A stretch of 64,000 nucleotides of DNA, from contig CM046309.1 of assembly GCA_025267735.1 (NCBI GenBank), positions 35,129,202 through 35,193,201 on the forward strand, in the 5' to 3' direction. Shown here piece after piece: positions 36,256-47,732 of this stretch. Position numbers and translations under genes: made by a program. Origin of the DNA: Mactra quadrangularis (taxonomy: Eukaryota > Mollusca > Bivalvia > Venerida > Mactridae). Each line of letters starts with the position of its first letter. The stretch's first letter is position 1. The notes under the pieces are model-generated. The model searched no databases. It was not told the origin of the DNA and saw only the letters and a list, made by a program, of their open reading frames with translations.

Positions 36256-37285
36256 TCATTCACCCGAATACGAGTCTCGGTTTCGCGATGTACTTTGTGA
36301 CTGGAACAATTTTTGTCGAACTCTAGTGGATTTAGATTGACTAGAACTACTAGAATCTTTACGATTTTCAATTTCAGTTTTATTTGTGTCATTTCCCTTT
36401 AATTTATCAGCGTTAGATTCATCTCTTGGTGAAATGCTGGTAGGTTCTTCAATTAGTTGAGACGTAGGAAATTTGGGAAGAAACACGTCAACAAAAACTT
36501 TCTTTTTCTTGCCCTCTTGAGGGTCATAAAATGTTTTTCCAGATTCAATAACTATTGCCCCTTCACTCGCCTTGGATTTCGGTAACTTAGGTTGTTTCCG
36601 TGATGTCATCTCGTTAGCAGACGGAGATGAAGGTGGCGCTTTTATTCCATTTCCTTTGCGTTCTGTTAGTGATCGATCAGTGAACAATTCAGACGGCGGA
36701 ACACTATCAACAGTCCGACAAGTAGCACACATGAACTCATCCGGTGAACTACTCTTTTTATGATTGTCAATTCTACTGAACAGGTATTCAGGTACACTTA
36801 TTAAACATTTCTCACACTCAACATTATTGCTATTACTGTTACTATTGCTTTTCTTTTGGATATTTTTACCAACTAACCAAGCGTCCTTGTGACTTTTGAC
36901 ATGCGCATTAACTCCATTCTTGTTATTTAGGTCACCTCTGTTTTTATAAATTCCAGCAATAATTTCTCGTTCACCTTTAGTGAGTTGTGCTTTGTCTCTA
37001 ACAAACATACGTCCAGGGTTTACATGCACACCGTCTGTGCACCAGTGTCGACTGTTCTTGTTATATTTAGCGTTATTTGTAACCGCTATTTTCTGATAAA
37101 CACTTGACATTGGAATGTCATCAAACTCTTCCACTGACCAATCATAAAATCCCGCAGTACTAACTTGTGCTCTCGGTGTTGCCATGGCGGCACGTGACAC
37201 AGCAGAATGTATTCTTGGAGATGGTGTAAATGCTTGACGATTTGAATAGGATGTGGTGGGGCGTCGGCTTACTGTGGGACAGTAA
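36256..37285 (-). CDS. Gene 2 terminal coding exon: CxxC/CxxC basic protein
   Basis: The 1030-nt last exon encodes 342 codons plus a split Ser, ending TCGGGTGAATGA. Its acceptor is CTCATTTCAG (AG at 37287-37286) and it enters in phase 2, so an upstream ATG in the same frame lies in intron and is not the start. In order from the exon's first full codon: a Ser/Thr/Arg-rich start; an aromatic-acidic segment GFYDWSVEEFDDIP (45-58); SRHWCTDGVHVNPGRMF (78-94); a basic GEREIIAGIYKNRGDLNNKN (104-123); an SNSNSNSNN run; then CEKC (157-160) and CATC (186-189), which could chelate one zinc; then a low-complexity Lys/Ser tail with GKKKK. There is no signal peptide or membrane segment, so it is probably intracellular. 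The length, composition and single long frame argue for a real gene. I do not recognise the family. Confidence 0.85.
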
Positions 37286-38362
37286 CTGAAATGAGAAAAA
37301 AACAACTAGTGGAATAAGTAAATCCAAACAAATACAATGTAAGTCCAGTTTAATACTGATATCTTCTTTGTCTTGTCAAAACAAAGCAGTATACTACATG
37401 TATATAAGGAAGGTTTGATAGTAGCACCTTCTTTGCCCAAGTATTTCTATGAATGATAGGTATAAAGAGAATATATTAGGATAGTGTCATTCTGTTCTTA
37501 GATTATTTGGCAAGTTGAAGAAAGGTTTATTCGTACTGGCTTGCCGAATCGTCTTGAAAATTTATGCATGCCTGGAAATATTGAAAAATATCTGTGGCGA
37601 AATGAGATGTTCCAAATATTCAAAACAATACCATAACCAAAGCTGTTTATAAAGCCAGAGACGTGAACATGAATCATGGGCATGTATACATAGGAAAAGA
37701 CATATGGTAAAATCTGCCACTGAAGACAACATCAGTGTAGTAAATAAATATAAAAATGACATATTAGACAAATCAAACAACTATTAGTTGTTGACAGGAC
37801 ATAATTACATATTTGGTCTGTCTCAATATTCATTGTTTCAATATTGTAACTCTCAGATTGATATGTTATAAAAGGTTTAATGTTTCCGACTTAAATGATT
37901 ACACTAGACTAAAGTAAACACTTGAACATTACTTAAATAATATAACTTGTAAACGTACTGCTGTGTATAATGTGTATTCTATCAGTTTAAATGGTTGACG
38001 ATTACCTCTTGCTAAGCGAGAAAATCATAAATTGTAGATATTGAGATGTTTGAATTTCTGCAGCTGTTTTGGTTTAAGCAAATAACTGAATGGTCCAGCA
38101 GTTAGTTTGAATATAGAGTTATATTGATTGATACAACTGTTTAGTAAAACAATGATATGATGAAGGTGTGCTGTGCAACAGAGAAATGTGGTACCATCGT
38201 ACCAAGATACGGATTACTTGAAGCCGGAAATGTTGAAAGTCAGTTGAAGTGAACGACATCGATGGATGATAGATGCAGTTAACACACTAAGATAATGTTT
38301 TGTCTCTGATGAGGAAATCGTAGTCCTGTGATATCTTTTCAAACCATAGCAGGGGTTATCTT

Positions 38363-38774
38363 TAGGGCTGTCACGTTATACCGGTATACCGGTATATTGC
38401 AATACACAGCTGTGGCAATATGTACCGCGGTACGATTTTAACGTGCCGGTATTTGACGATATCTTTTATTTCATTGGAAAAGTCTTCCTTTCCCGAAATA
38501 AAAGTAGCGAAACGTAAGTTTTTTCCATTGTTCATTCATCTCACCTTACGTTACAAGAATTTAACCGATTGGGACGAGTCACAGTTTTAAATGACCGTAT
38601 ATACTTAAAGAGGCCAGATTATATCAGTAGCTGCATGTAAGATTTGCAATGCTTCTGTTAAATTCAGCGGAGGCACAGCGAATCTGAAAGCCCACAATAT
38701 ATCGTGGTACGTATCGCGATACGATGACAGCGTATTGCAGTATATCGCGATACGCTTCTGGCGTGACAGCCCTA
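38363..38774 (+). mobile_element. hAT-like element, internally deleted (412 bp)
   Basis: TAGGGCTGTCACG at the left and CGTGACAGCCCTA at the right are perfect 13-bp inverted repeats of hAT type. They are flanked by 8-bp direct repeats GTTATCTT (38355-38362) and GTTTTCTT (38775-38782), 7 of 8 matching, the hAT target-site length. Subterminal regions are rich in CGCGATACG, GTACCGCGGTAC and ATACCGGTAT palindromes. Most of the transposase is gone. Confidence 0.85.
38633..38695 (+). pseudogene. BED zinc-finger remnant of hAT transposase
   Basis: The plus-strand codons read ACKICNASVKFSGGTANLKA followed by H: a CxxC pair, then SGGTANL and a His, the pattern of BED-type DNA-binding fingers found at the N-terminus of hAT transposases and ZBED proteins. 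The second zinc-binding His or Cys and all downstream domains are absent. It lies inside the hAT element and is a deletion remnant, not a functional gene. Confidence 0.75.
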
Positions 38775-40048
38775 GTTTTCTTAATGGAGGCACCTCACTC
38801 CATGATAACTTGTTCTCCAGAGGTCTACATGAAAGATTGGATTTGTATAAAATGTGTGTAGTCTCATTAGACAAATTCTTTATTCTTATTATTATCGTTA
38901 TTATAATTTTACAATAAAAAATAAAGAAAATATGGACTCCTATTTGAAAATGAGTTGCTAGAAACGTTTAAACACAGTAGATACATATAGTTAATTGACA
39001 AATCCATTACAGCCCCGGGTCCTGATGTCAATGCGTGCAATTTTGTTTAGTTCTCTTTATTTAATGACAGACAATAAAAGGAGCATTGATTCATTGAAGT
39101 TTAAAGTTATTATTGTTTACAAAGGCTCCAAATTTCCTTACTAACAAAGGAACCTTATAAGAACGAAGATAATGTAAGTAGAATGGCCTCCGTTTTTAGT
39201 TTTACCACATTAGAAATTAAAAATTATATTGGCGATTATACTACTTGATGTTTAGAATAGAGAACATTTCTTCTGCGGACTTAATTGCAGAATGACTATC
39301 TAGTGGTTATTTTAGTACAAAACATCATTAAAATGAAACAGCATGGTGTTAAAGCATTGTTCAATATAAAACTAGTAAACCCATCAATTTATTTTGTAAA
39401 GTTAAATAATAAAAACGCTCATGTCGACGTCTTGCATAACAAGAAAAAATGAATATAGCAACTGTCGAACATAAATTTTAAAAATATATTCCGTAACTTT
39501 TGACATATCTTGCATGTTGTAAAATATAAGCTTACAGAAACAAGAGTTAATTTACCATATTTAGAATATAAATCCCACTGTCTATGTCTTTAATTAGTCC
39601 AGAGTTCTTGTAAAGATGTCTCACTTCAACAAGTAATTCACAGCTTAAGTCTGACTTTATATTGATAAATATACTGATAGACAAAACATGGAAGTTTTAC
39701 ATGATAAATTAAAGAAAACACTTCATGAGAAAATACGATGTTAACTACTAGGGCTGTATATAAAGCTATGAGATTATGGTGTTCTCTGAGCTTGATTGTG
39801 AGGATTGAATTGATCAATAAATTCATGATTATTTGAGTCCAAGGTTTGATTTCACAGGATTTCTCCAGCTGAGCTTTGTCTTCACTCACATTCTCAAGTG
39901 GTCGTAAATTATATGTATTTAGTCAACGCCTTATCATAGTTATATAGGATTTTAATCAATTGAAATGGACGGAAATGTATCATATTTCCTATATCTGATT
40001 CTATTTTCCCAGTCTGCCTATTTGACGCAGTCAAAAGTGTGACGGTCT

Positions 40049-40430
40049 ATCGATTCAGGGGTCTTGGGTATGATTCCCAGACGGCAATCGATTCAGAGGT
40101 CTTGGGTATGATTACCAGATGGCAATTGATTCAGAGGTCTTGGGTATGATTCCCAGACGGCAATCGATTCAGAGGTCTTGGGTATGATTCCCAGATGACA
40201 ATTGATTCAGAGGTCTTGGGTACGATTTCCAGATGGCAATTGATTCAGAGGTCTTGGGTACGATTTCCAGATGGCAATTGATTCAGAGGTCTTGGGTACG
40301 ATTACCAGATGACAATTGATTCAGAGGTCTTAGGTACGATTTCCAGATGGCAATTGATTCAGAGGTCTTGGGTACGATTACCAGATGACAATTGATTCAG
40401 AGGTCTTGGGTATGATTCCCAGATGGCAAT
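40049..40430 (+). repeat. 38-bp minisatellite, 10 copies, tRNA T-arm-like
   Basis: Ten units of GATTCAGAGGTCTTGGGTAY, GATTMCCAGAYGGCAAT repeat with a handful of variants. The part GGTCTTGGGTA.GATT.CCAGA resembles the T-arm/B-box half of a tRNA-SINE head, so the array may have grown from one. It lies in the intron of gene 2. Confidence 0.9.
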
Positions 40431-40673
40431 AACATACTTTTAGTGAATTTGATCATTACATACACTATAAGTACATTCTCTCGTCCAAAACTGTACCAAA
40501 AAGAGCACTTGTCAGCCGTTGCCTCATCGGCAAGGATATGAGCTACGTGCAGCTTTAAAGCTTGGGTCTATGAATCGTAGCCTCTCCAGGAATAATGAGT
40601 AAGTCAACTGGCCGACGCGATATGACTTAAAATTGTTGAATACTAGCACAAAGCACCATAAAACCAAACTAAC

Positions 40674-40790
40674 CTGTTTCTTTCTGTTTTTTCAGTGTTA
40701 CTGAGAGTGATATTCAAAGGCAATCTAGCATTCTCGTACTGAATTAGGCCATCAGGATTCGCGAAACTAGCTCGAGAGTCTTGATAACCT
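40674..40790 (-). CDS. Gene 2 penultimate exon, partly from a repeat
   Basis: The 117-nt exon has acceptor CATTCTTATACCCAG (AG at 40792-40791) and donor AACAG|GTTAGT (GT at 40673). Both borders are phase 2. It reads (R)GYQDSRASFANPDGLIQY, then ENARLPLNITLSNTEKTERN, and joins the terminal exon through a split AG|T Ser codon to SYCPTVSRRP. No stop occurs in this frame; a different frame opens with ATG but stops after about 25 codons. The first 60 or so bases, including the acceptor, coincide with a CATTCTCGTACC-family inverted-repeat element (40729-40805). It is either an exonised element or a fortuitous frame; phase agreement and splice-site quality favour an exon. Confidence 0.5.
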
Positions 40791-40805
40791 CTGGGTATAA
40801 GAATG
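40729..40805. mobile_element. Fold-back element of the CATTCTCGTACC family, overlapping an exon
   Basis: CATTCTCGTACTGAATTAGG at the left and, on the minus strand, CATTCTTATACCCAGAGGTT at the right are imperfect inverted ends. The right arm continues TATCAAGACTCT, close to TATCAAGATTCT at 49351-49362. Confidence 0.6.
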
Positions 40806-41682
40806 GCAAACGACTCGACATTTTACCTGACAAATTTATTTGAATTGACAAGAGTTCAGAAAGAAAGCACACAATCATGTTCTAGTCAGAACTTCAATAA
40901 TAATTCATCCAAATCTGTACGTATCATGAGTGTTATTTGCTATTACTATGATGTATTTCGTAGTCTTGGCACAGCTTTATCTTTTTAATTTATTTGGCAA
41001 AAAAACCTAATTTATCACAGCTATAGAACGGAAGTCAATTACTTCAAATTGTCAATATATCATGTCATCTTAGTGTTGAATTGTGCTAAACACTTTTTCA
41101 AGTATTTGTTTATAACAGATTGGTGAGTACTTCAAAATGAGACTTGATGTCAATGATTTATACCTTGAATAAGATATAGAGACAACCAATATTACATGTA
41201 TTCTAATATCCAAAAATTAAAATGAGTTTAATATGATTCATTACGAGTATATGTGTTTACCGAGCTTCTTTGGTATTTTAAGTACAAAGGATAATATAAA
41301 ATTTGTTACAAATCATAGACTTTTTCTGTATTTAAGTATGTCGATATTAGTTTTATATAATAAATAGACAATAAAAACTGATAATTCTTCCATAATAGAC
41401 CAAAATAAATACTAAATTTACATTTTATGAGTAGGATATAAATATAATATTCTATATTAGGTATTCATTAAGTAAGAAAAAATAAGGCATTCATTTAGTA
41501 ACAAAAATAAAGTATTATGTGTTTTAAAACTATGGTCCACTCTTTATTTGAAACCAATATCGTCGCCTGAGTTGATCAAGTTTCTAATCTTGATGACCTC
41601 TTGGTACGAGAATGTTTCAAACCAGATGGTTTGAATATCCTTGCATTAGTATGAACTTGTTAAATGATTTAAGGTGATATTT

Positions 41683-41990
41683 TCAGCCGCCTAGCTAGCA
41701 CAGTCGATGGCACATGAGTCTACTGATGGGGGGGGGGGGGTCGTAGACTTGATTCCCAAGCGGGGCATGCTTTCGAAGAGCTTAACCATGAAATAATTTC
41801 TACGGCAAGTCAACTTCCTACCACTGATTCTAAATCATGCAGGGCAGTTGTCAGTCACAGACGAGTGTATGCGCCAAGTAACTGGTTAACAGCTGAAACC
41901 AGTGATTTAGCCTTTCCAAGAACGGTGAGAAGGCTTACTGAGTAGGTTGATAGGACCTATACAATGTGTTGCACTACGGCGTAAAACCCA
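41683..41990 (+). mobile_element. tRNA-derived SINE, family C
   Basis: The order of blocks matches 18025 and 29166: GCCTAGCTAGCACAGTCGAT head, GAAATAATTTCTACGGCAAG, CCACTGATTCTAAATCATGC, GTTAACAGCTG, CGGCGTAAAACCCAAC tail. A run of 12 or more G at about 41728 interrupts the tRNA-like part. Confidence 0.75.
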
Positions 41991-42595
41991 ACCCCCAAAC
42001 AGATTTTCTCTCACGCTTTATATTATTGTTTATAGTATCTCTGTAAATAAACTTGAGAGTTATAGAAACAAATCAATCGAAAAGATAGGCTCATAACTTG
42101 AAAATGATAAGTGTTTAAAGCATGTGACTTATTGAGGTCACAGATGTCACAGTGAAGCTTTTACTTTGTATTTGATATGTGGACTAATACTCGGATAATC
42201 CAATAATTCGGATATCCGAGATGAAACATGATCTATAATACCAAATACTGTCATATCAAAGTAATTAAACAACTAAAATAAACAAATCTTTAATAATCGT
42301 GAGTATTATCATTGAATATGCCTTTAAAGATATCGATTTCACGATAATCGAAGCGGTATGTAAATACGATTTGTAATCCTATACCTGGTCCCCGGCCCAG
42401 GTTAAAACAATTATCAGACGAAACTATTATCATGGATGTTCTTGTGGTACTAACATTGTTGTATATAGAGGTGAAGGCAAGATTATTTCGGTAATTCAGT
42501 TTTAGGTCAAACGCATGTCAAACGTTGCAAAATAAGTACAATTAATGCATTATTGCATGAATTTTTGCTCTACGTTGTAAATGGAGTATTTCAAT

Positions 42596-42808
42596 AGCCG
42601 AACGCACTTGGGGATCAAGAGGTCCCGAGTTTAAACCCCACTTGGGGCACCTTGGGCAAGAAATTTACCCACATTCATTACACTCCAATTATGTATAAAT
42701 GGGTACGGTAAGGGTCGCCTGTTGTTTAGTACAAAATTGTATAATGTTGACTGAACATGTATATGAAAGCTGACTTTAAAACCGCACTTTTAACCTAAAC
42801 TTTACGTT
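42596..42808 (+). mobile_element. tRNA-derived SINE, family A
   Basis: The order GAGGTCCCGAGTTTAAACCC, CTTGGGCAAGAAATTTACCC, ATAAATGGGTACGGTAAGGG, TGAAAGCTGACTTTAAAACC matches the 8391-8649 element, here in the opposite orientation. Confidence 0.7.
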
Positions 42809-45804
42809 TCATGTATGTCTTTTAGTTCTACCATACCTTTAAGGTAGCACATTTGTCTGTTATATAAACAACACAAGTTACTGTAGATCAAAGAGCAGAA
42901 GAATGAAGTTTTTAGCAAATACACGTATTATTGAGAAATATTAAATGGTTATTGTTAGAGAATCAATGTTTAAAATTAATGAAATTTATTGCGAGTGCAC
43001 ATATATTGAGTACATATTGCATACGCTCTCACCAACAGTCTCCCATATGGCTCTAACACATTACAGAAGTGAAATACCAAAGTTTTCCAAAGATCATGCA
43101 GCTTATGTTTCGTCTCAATTTCTGTTTGATGCTCCTGATTTCATTTTCTATCCTTTTACCTATTTATATTCATATATATAGACAATAATTACAACTGACA
43201 TAGTTATCATACTTCGATGACGAAAGTAAAATGCAGTCATAGTCGCAGAAAATGCAGAAAATAATATATTTGAACACGCACTGGTGCTGACCCTAACTAT
43301 TCATTAGTAAATAGAATTGACGAAGCAAGTACATTTGTATATATAACACGGCTATAGCTTTCACTTGTACTTTAATACTCAATTGTAGTAAAACATAAAA
43401 CATTTTACATAACAGGTGTTTATTATTGTAAAGTATATAAAAAATTGCAAAGATTATTTAATATATATGTTACTAAATCTTCATACATTATTTTTGTTCA
43501 ACGTAGCACATGCTATAACAATAAAATTCAAGAAAACATCTTTGACATACAAAATGTATAAGTAATAATGTTTTAGTATGAAAATTAAACTCTTTGGTGC
43601 GTTATTTATATATTAAATCCTAATCCGAATGTGTTTTCATCTAGGTGTCGTGATTGAAGCTTTGATCTTGTATTATAAACAAATATTTATTTTGAAATTT
43701 GATATTGTTTACAGAGTTTGTTTACATTCGATAGTAAATAATGTAGATTTTATCTAAAAAGCGAATATACATTAAAGTAATGCCTTTATTTTTATTAAAA
43801 GTAAAAGAAAACGTAAACATTATCTTTGAGTCGCGTAAATACATTTCAGATTTTTATTTCTCAGTTGTTATCTATTAACCCCCACCCACAGATGTGCATT
43901 ACCATAAACCAGACCATTTCCGGTAACCCAAACATTACTTCCGGTAACATGTAAAATAGCTTAGCTAAAGCTGACAATCAACACTTCCATTGTTTTATGC
44001 TCTCCAGGAATACACGTGATCGTTTTAATGCACAAAACACTATTAAAACAAATAACAGATAACAGGACAGAACAAAACAGAACAGAACAAAGTGTAGGAT
44101 TTCTAATAGTTACAAACACGCGTCCTTTTGTAAGGTTTAAAGGATTAGAATTAGAATTCACGATGATAGACAGGGATGGTGAAAACGTCATATGGATGGA
44201 CACTGGTTATAAATGCATGAGTGTGTCAGAAAATCAGTTATGTTTACTTGTGAGACTATCGATGACGTCATTAAAGTGGCGTCATCATGGATAATTGTTT
44301 TTTGAGACAAAACATCAATAATTTCATTGTTTACGTTCTGACTTAGATAAGATAAAACCACATTGATCCTCTAATAAAGCTTTGACGATAAAGTGCATTC
44401 ATTTAAATCGTAAAACATTGATAAAACATACGTTTTATTGAATGATCCAATAACCATTGAAAACCCAGCTACATATGAACACAGCAATCAGGGTAACAAA
44501 AGATACGTAAATAGTTCACAGCAGACAGCGCTCGAGGACAAATGTTTAACTTTTGAATACTAGAAAATTAGTAAATATGGAAGTATTTCTATTTTTTAAG
44601 ATCAAATAACCTCTATATTTGCATTTGTCTCAAAAAATAGGAAATATCAATAAAAGATCTAACTGTTTTATTTCTTTTTATTTGCTTTTATGAATGAAAC
44701 TCTCGAAGTCCAATATAGTTTTGTTCAACTCGATTAAAATATGAATAAAATGAATGCAAAAAAGTAACGAGTTGGCCAGCAACTAATTTTTCATGGTGAT
44801 TTCTACACAATGAAAAAATTGTCTAGTACATTTATTTTAATGATTTCTTTATCTTCAGAAATGCCCCACGATGGCTTCATGATGAGTCACAGCTTGAAAA
44901 TGTTCCATTAATTAAGTTTAATTGACTTTTTAATGCGTTTTTGTTATGTAAAAATATAGTACTTTATGTTGCTTTATGTCAGTTTGGGGCACAATTTCGG
45001 TCATATCGCTGCGGTCGGGCGATCTATTGTCATTTGGTTATACTTGTAAGCTATTAAATATGAATAATCAAATTGTAATTTTAAACTAGTTCAACATCTC
45101 TCCCACGATGGTACCATGAATAGAATTTATTATAAAAAATAATATCACATAAATTTTGATCAGAGTTTATCCTCAAATATTTAAGCTGATTGTTTTCTTT
45201 AATATTCAGTAATAATGAACACCTTCATTGATTTCACTGGCCAAAGTTTCCAAAAGACCTGACAAAAGACGATAAGGACACCATTGGTTTAGAGATGTAA
45301 GACTTTCATGCAAGGGCACTGTTCTGTATTGAATGGAAAAAAACGGCTTAAGGCACCACGAAAACCAAACAAATTCAGTGTATTCAGCATATATAAACCA
45401 ATTAACAGATTTAAACTTAGAGAAAAAATCGAAAAACTGTTGTTTTCTTACAATCGGCGTTTTGACAACGTGAAAGCGTATTATATTTTTGGAGTGTATA
45501 TGATATTAGTGACCGATTAAGTACAAATAATAGTTCAATAGATTAGTGAGTTTCTACTGTATGACATTTTGGTATCGTAATTCAGACTATTACTAACATA
45601 GCATAACATTAAGTGCATTTGTATGCCTCCTTTGTTTTAAATTTAAACTTTTAAAATACCGTTTACCAGTAATTACTCCATTGTATGTATATATTAAATC
45701 ATATTTTAATATAGTGCATGTATCGTCTGACTGAGTATAAATATAATCTGATTTTCTTGTATAATGTAGCAGACTATAATGTGGCGTCTATTCCATAAAC
45801 ATGT

Positions 45805-46048
45805 ACAGTTTAAAGTTGAAAATTCCGGACTCTGAGAAATACGGAATCATCTGTAGCTCAAACTATGTTCTCGGTTCCCAAAAGCATATTTCTGTTACCT
45901 GTTTACCTCTAAAATCTGGGTCGTCTGGATTTAAAATGCCTTTGTTGGAAATATTAATGAATCCCAAAAATCGGAAAATTCTGGAAACCACTGAAATCCG
46001 TACAGTTCGGTCGGTTCCGATGATGTCCGGTTTCTTCATGTTACACTG
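45805..46048. mobile_element. Pogo/Tigger-like MITE, 244 bp, TA-flanked
   Basis: TA|CAGTTTAAAGTTGAAAATTC at the left mirrors, with mismatches, GTTTCTTCATGTTACACTG|TA at the right. Several TTCCGG-like boxes are inside, as in the element at 60409. The 105-codon frame across it is not called. Confidence 0.6.
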
Positions 46049-47458
46049 TACCTTTGATCATTATTACCGTATTTTAATTGACTTATTGTGTAAGTCGATA
46101 CGTGACATAGAAATATAACAATGTTAAAACTTTTTTAGAAATAATAAAACAGATGGAAACATTGTTTCTGCATTAAGCGTAGTTGTTATGTGGTCTTTAT
46201 TGTTTTAATATGATAGATACTTTATTTAGGAAACATAAGGTATGGTGCCTTTGATATGGTGTTTGATATCATCATGTACTGCTTACCGATGGAATACATA
46301 ATGCTTTCAATGAAGACTTGCGACACGACACGTTACGTATCGTATGGAAACGTTTTGTAACAAGTTGCTAGAAGTTGAATGGAGAGCCTTTATCAGATAC
46401 CATAATCTACCATTCGGTATTCTGTAGGTGGTGTAAATATTAGAGAGTTCCGAATGACATTACATTAAGGGAAACGGTAGAGGTTACCTCATGCATGAGT
46501 ATACTTCTAGTTGAACCAACCATCTTACATGAGGTCTGATCATTTAGCTATAAGGATCTATGTTTCAATACTTCATAACCAAGTGTAGTCTTCATAACAC
46601 CTCATCTCAGACCTTATTTATTTAACATGATATTCGCATATTTTTAGAGAATACTCTGTTTGGTTTCATTTATTATACATGTATATGTGGTTTATGCGAA
46701 ACAAACACTTTTAAAACTTTATTTTAATGATTTAAAGAACATTTCATAATAATGTAAATAAAACTTGTATTGATTCTTAATGTTTTAATTATGCTTTATA
46801 TAGACGTGTGTGTTATTGTTAAGCTGTCATTTCCCTAATGGGCGAAGATTTCCAATGAAAATACATTGTATCTGCAAGAGTAGTTAATGTATATTTCAAT
46901 AAAAACTGAGATATTTTTTGTTCTAGGTCATTCAAAAAACATGATAAGAATAAAACACATTAAATCTGCTGTACTTAAGTGAAATACTTTACCCATTGAA
47001 AAAAAGATAATAAATTAATATATAAAATATAGGTTGATATAAAAATATCTCCAAAATAAAGACTTTACATTATTATTATACAATATATATGTAGACATAT
47101 ACGTAGAATATGTAAATCGAGGACTTCAATGTTAATAATGTATATTTAATATATAAACATTAATATACATATATTAATTTACAAAGTATATTGATTTATA
47201 TCGTATATATATAGAGTGGTCAACCCTCCCTTAATGTACTCTCTTTTCTTAATAACAAGGTTGATTTGGGTTTATTTTTTTTGGTATGTTCACTTCATAA
47301 GGATGCATTACTGCAGCGCCCATAATGCGACTCGCATCCTTGCAATAGTTTTACGTCTAAAACAGAGTAGAATTTTGAACAAAACCAAGAATATTTCGTA
47401 TCAGGACAATCTTACAGCACAATTTAGTGAATTTGGCCAGCCAAAGATGGCTTAACTA

Positions 47459-47732
47459 CACTGGGGCCAAAAAGTTTCTTTACACATGCAAATTTTACAT
47501 AATTTCTCTGAAAATTTTAACTTTTGTTGAGTATTCTTTAAGTGTGCAACAAAGTCATTTTAGCAGTTAAAACTCCTTTTTGACAAAAAGGGAGATACTA
47601 TGAAAGTATATAATGAGGGTTCATGTTAAACTGTATATAAGTTGTTAATATCAACAAAATGTGAAGTATATGTAAGTAAATTAAAAAATCATCAAAAGTA
47701 AACATGTGCAAAGAAACTTTTGGACCCCAGTG
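47459..47732. mobile_element. 274-bp MITE with about 30-bp inverted ends, TA-flanked
   Basis: TA|CACTGGGGCCAAAAAGTTTC at the left pairs with GAAACTTTTGGACCCCAGTG|TA at the right. Arms extend to CATG (about 30 nt) with few mismatches and TA lies on both sides. The interior is AT-rich without coding potential. Confidence 0.88.

Larger units (their letters stand above)
37286..40673 (-). other. Intron of gene 2 (about 3.4 kb)
   Basis: It contains the hAT derivative (38363-38774) and the 38-bp array (40049-40430). The stretch 37300-38350 and the region 38800-40040 are AT-rich with no feature I can support. Confidence 0.45.

Noticed and set aside
44016..44294. 92-codon plus-strand frame with NRTEQNRTEQ
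   Set aside because: The repeat reflects an AACAGAACAGA simple repeat; there is no other support.
45801..46118. 105-codon plus-strand frame
   Set aside because: It mostly coincides with a TA-flanked MITE.
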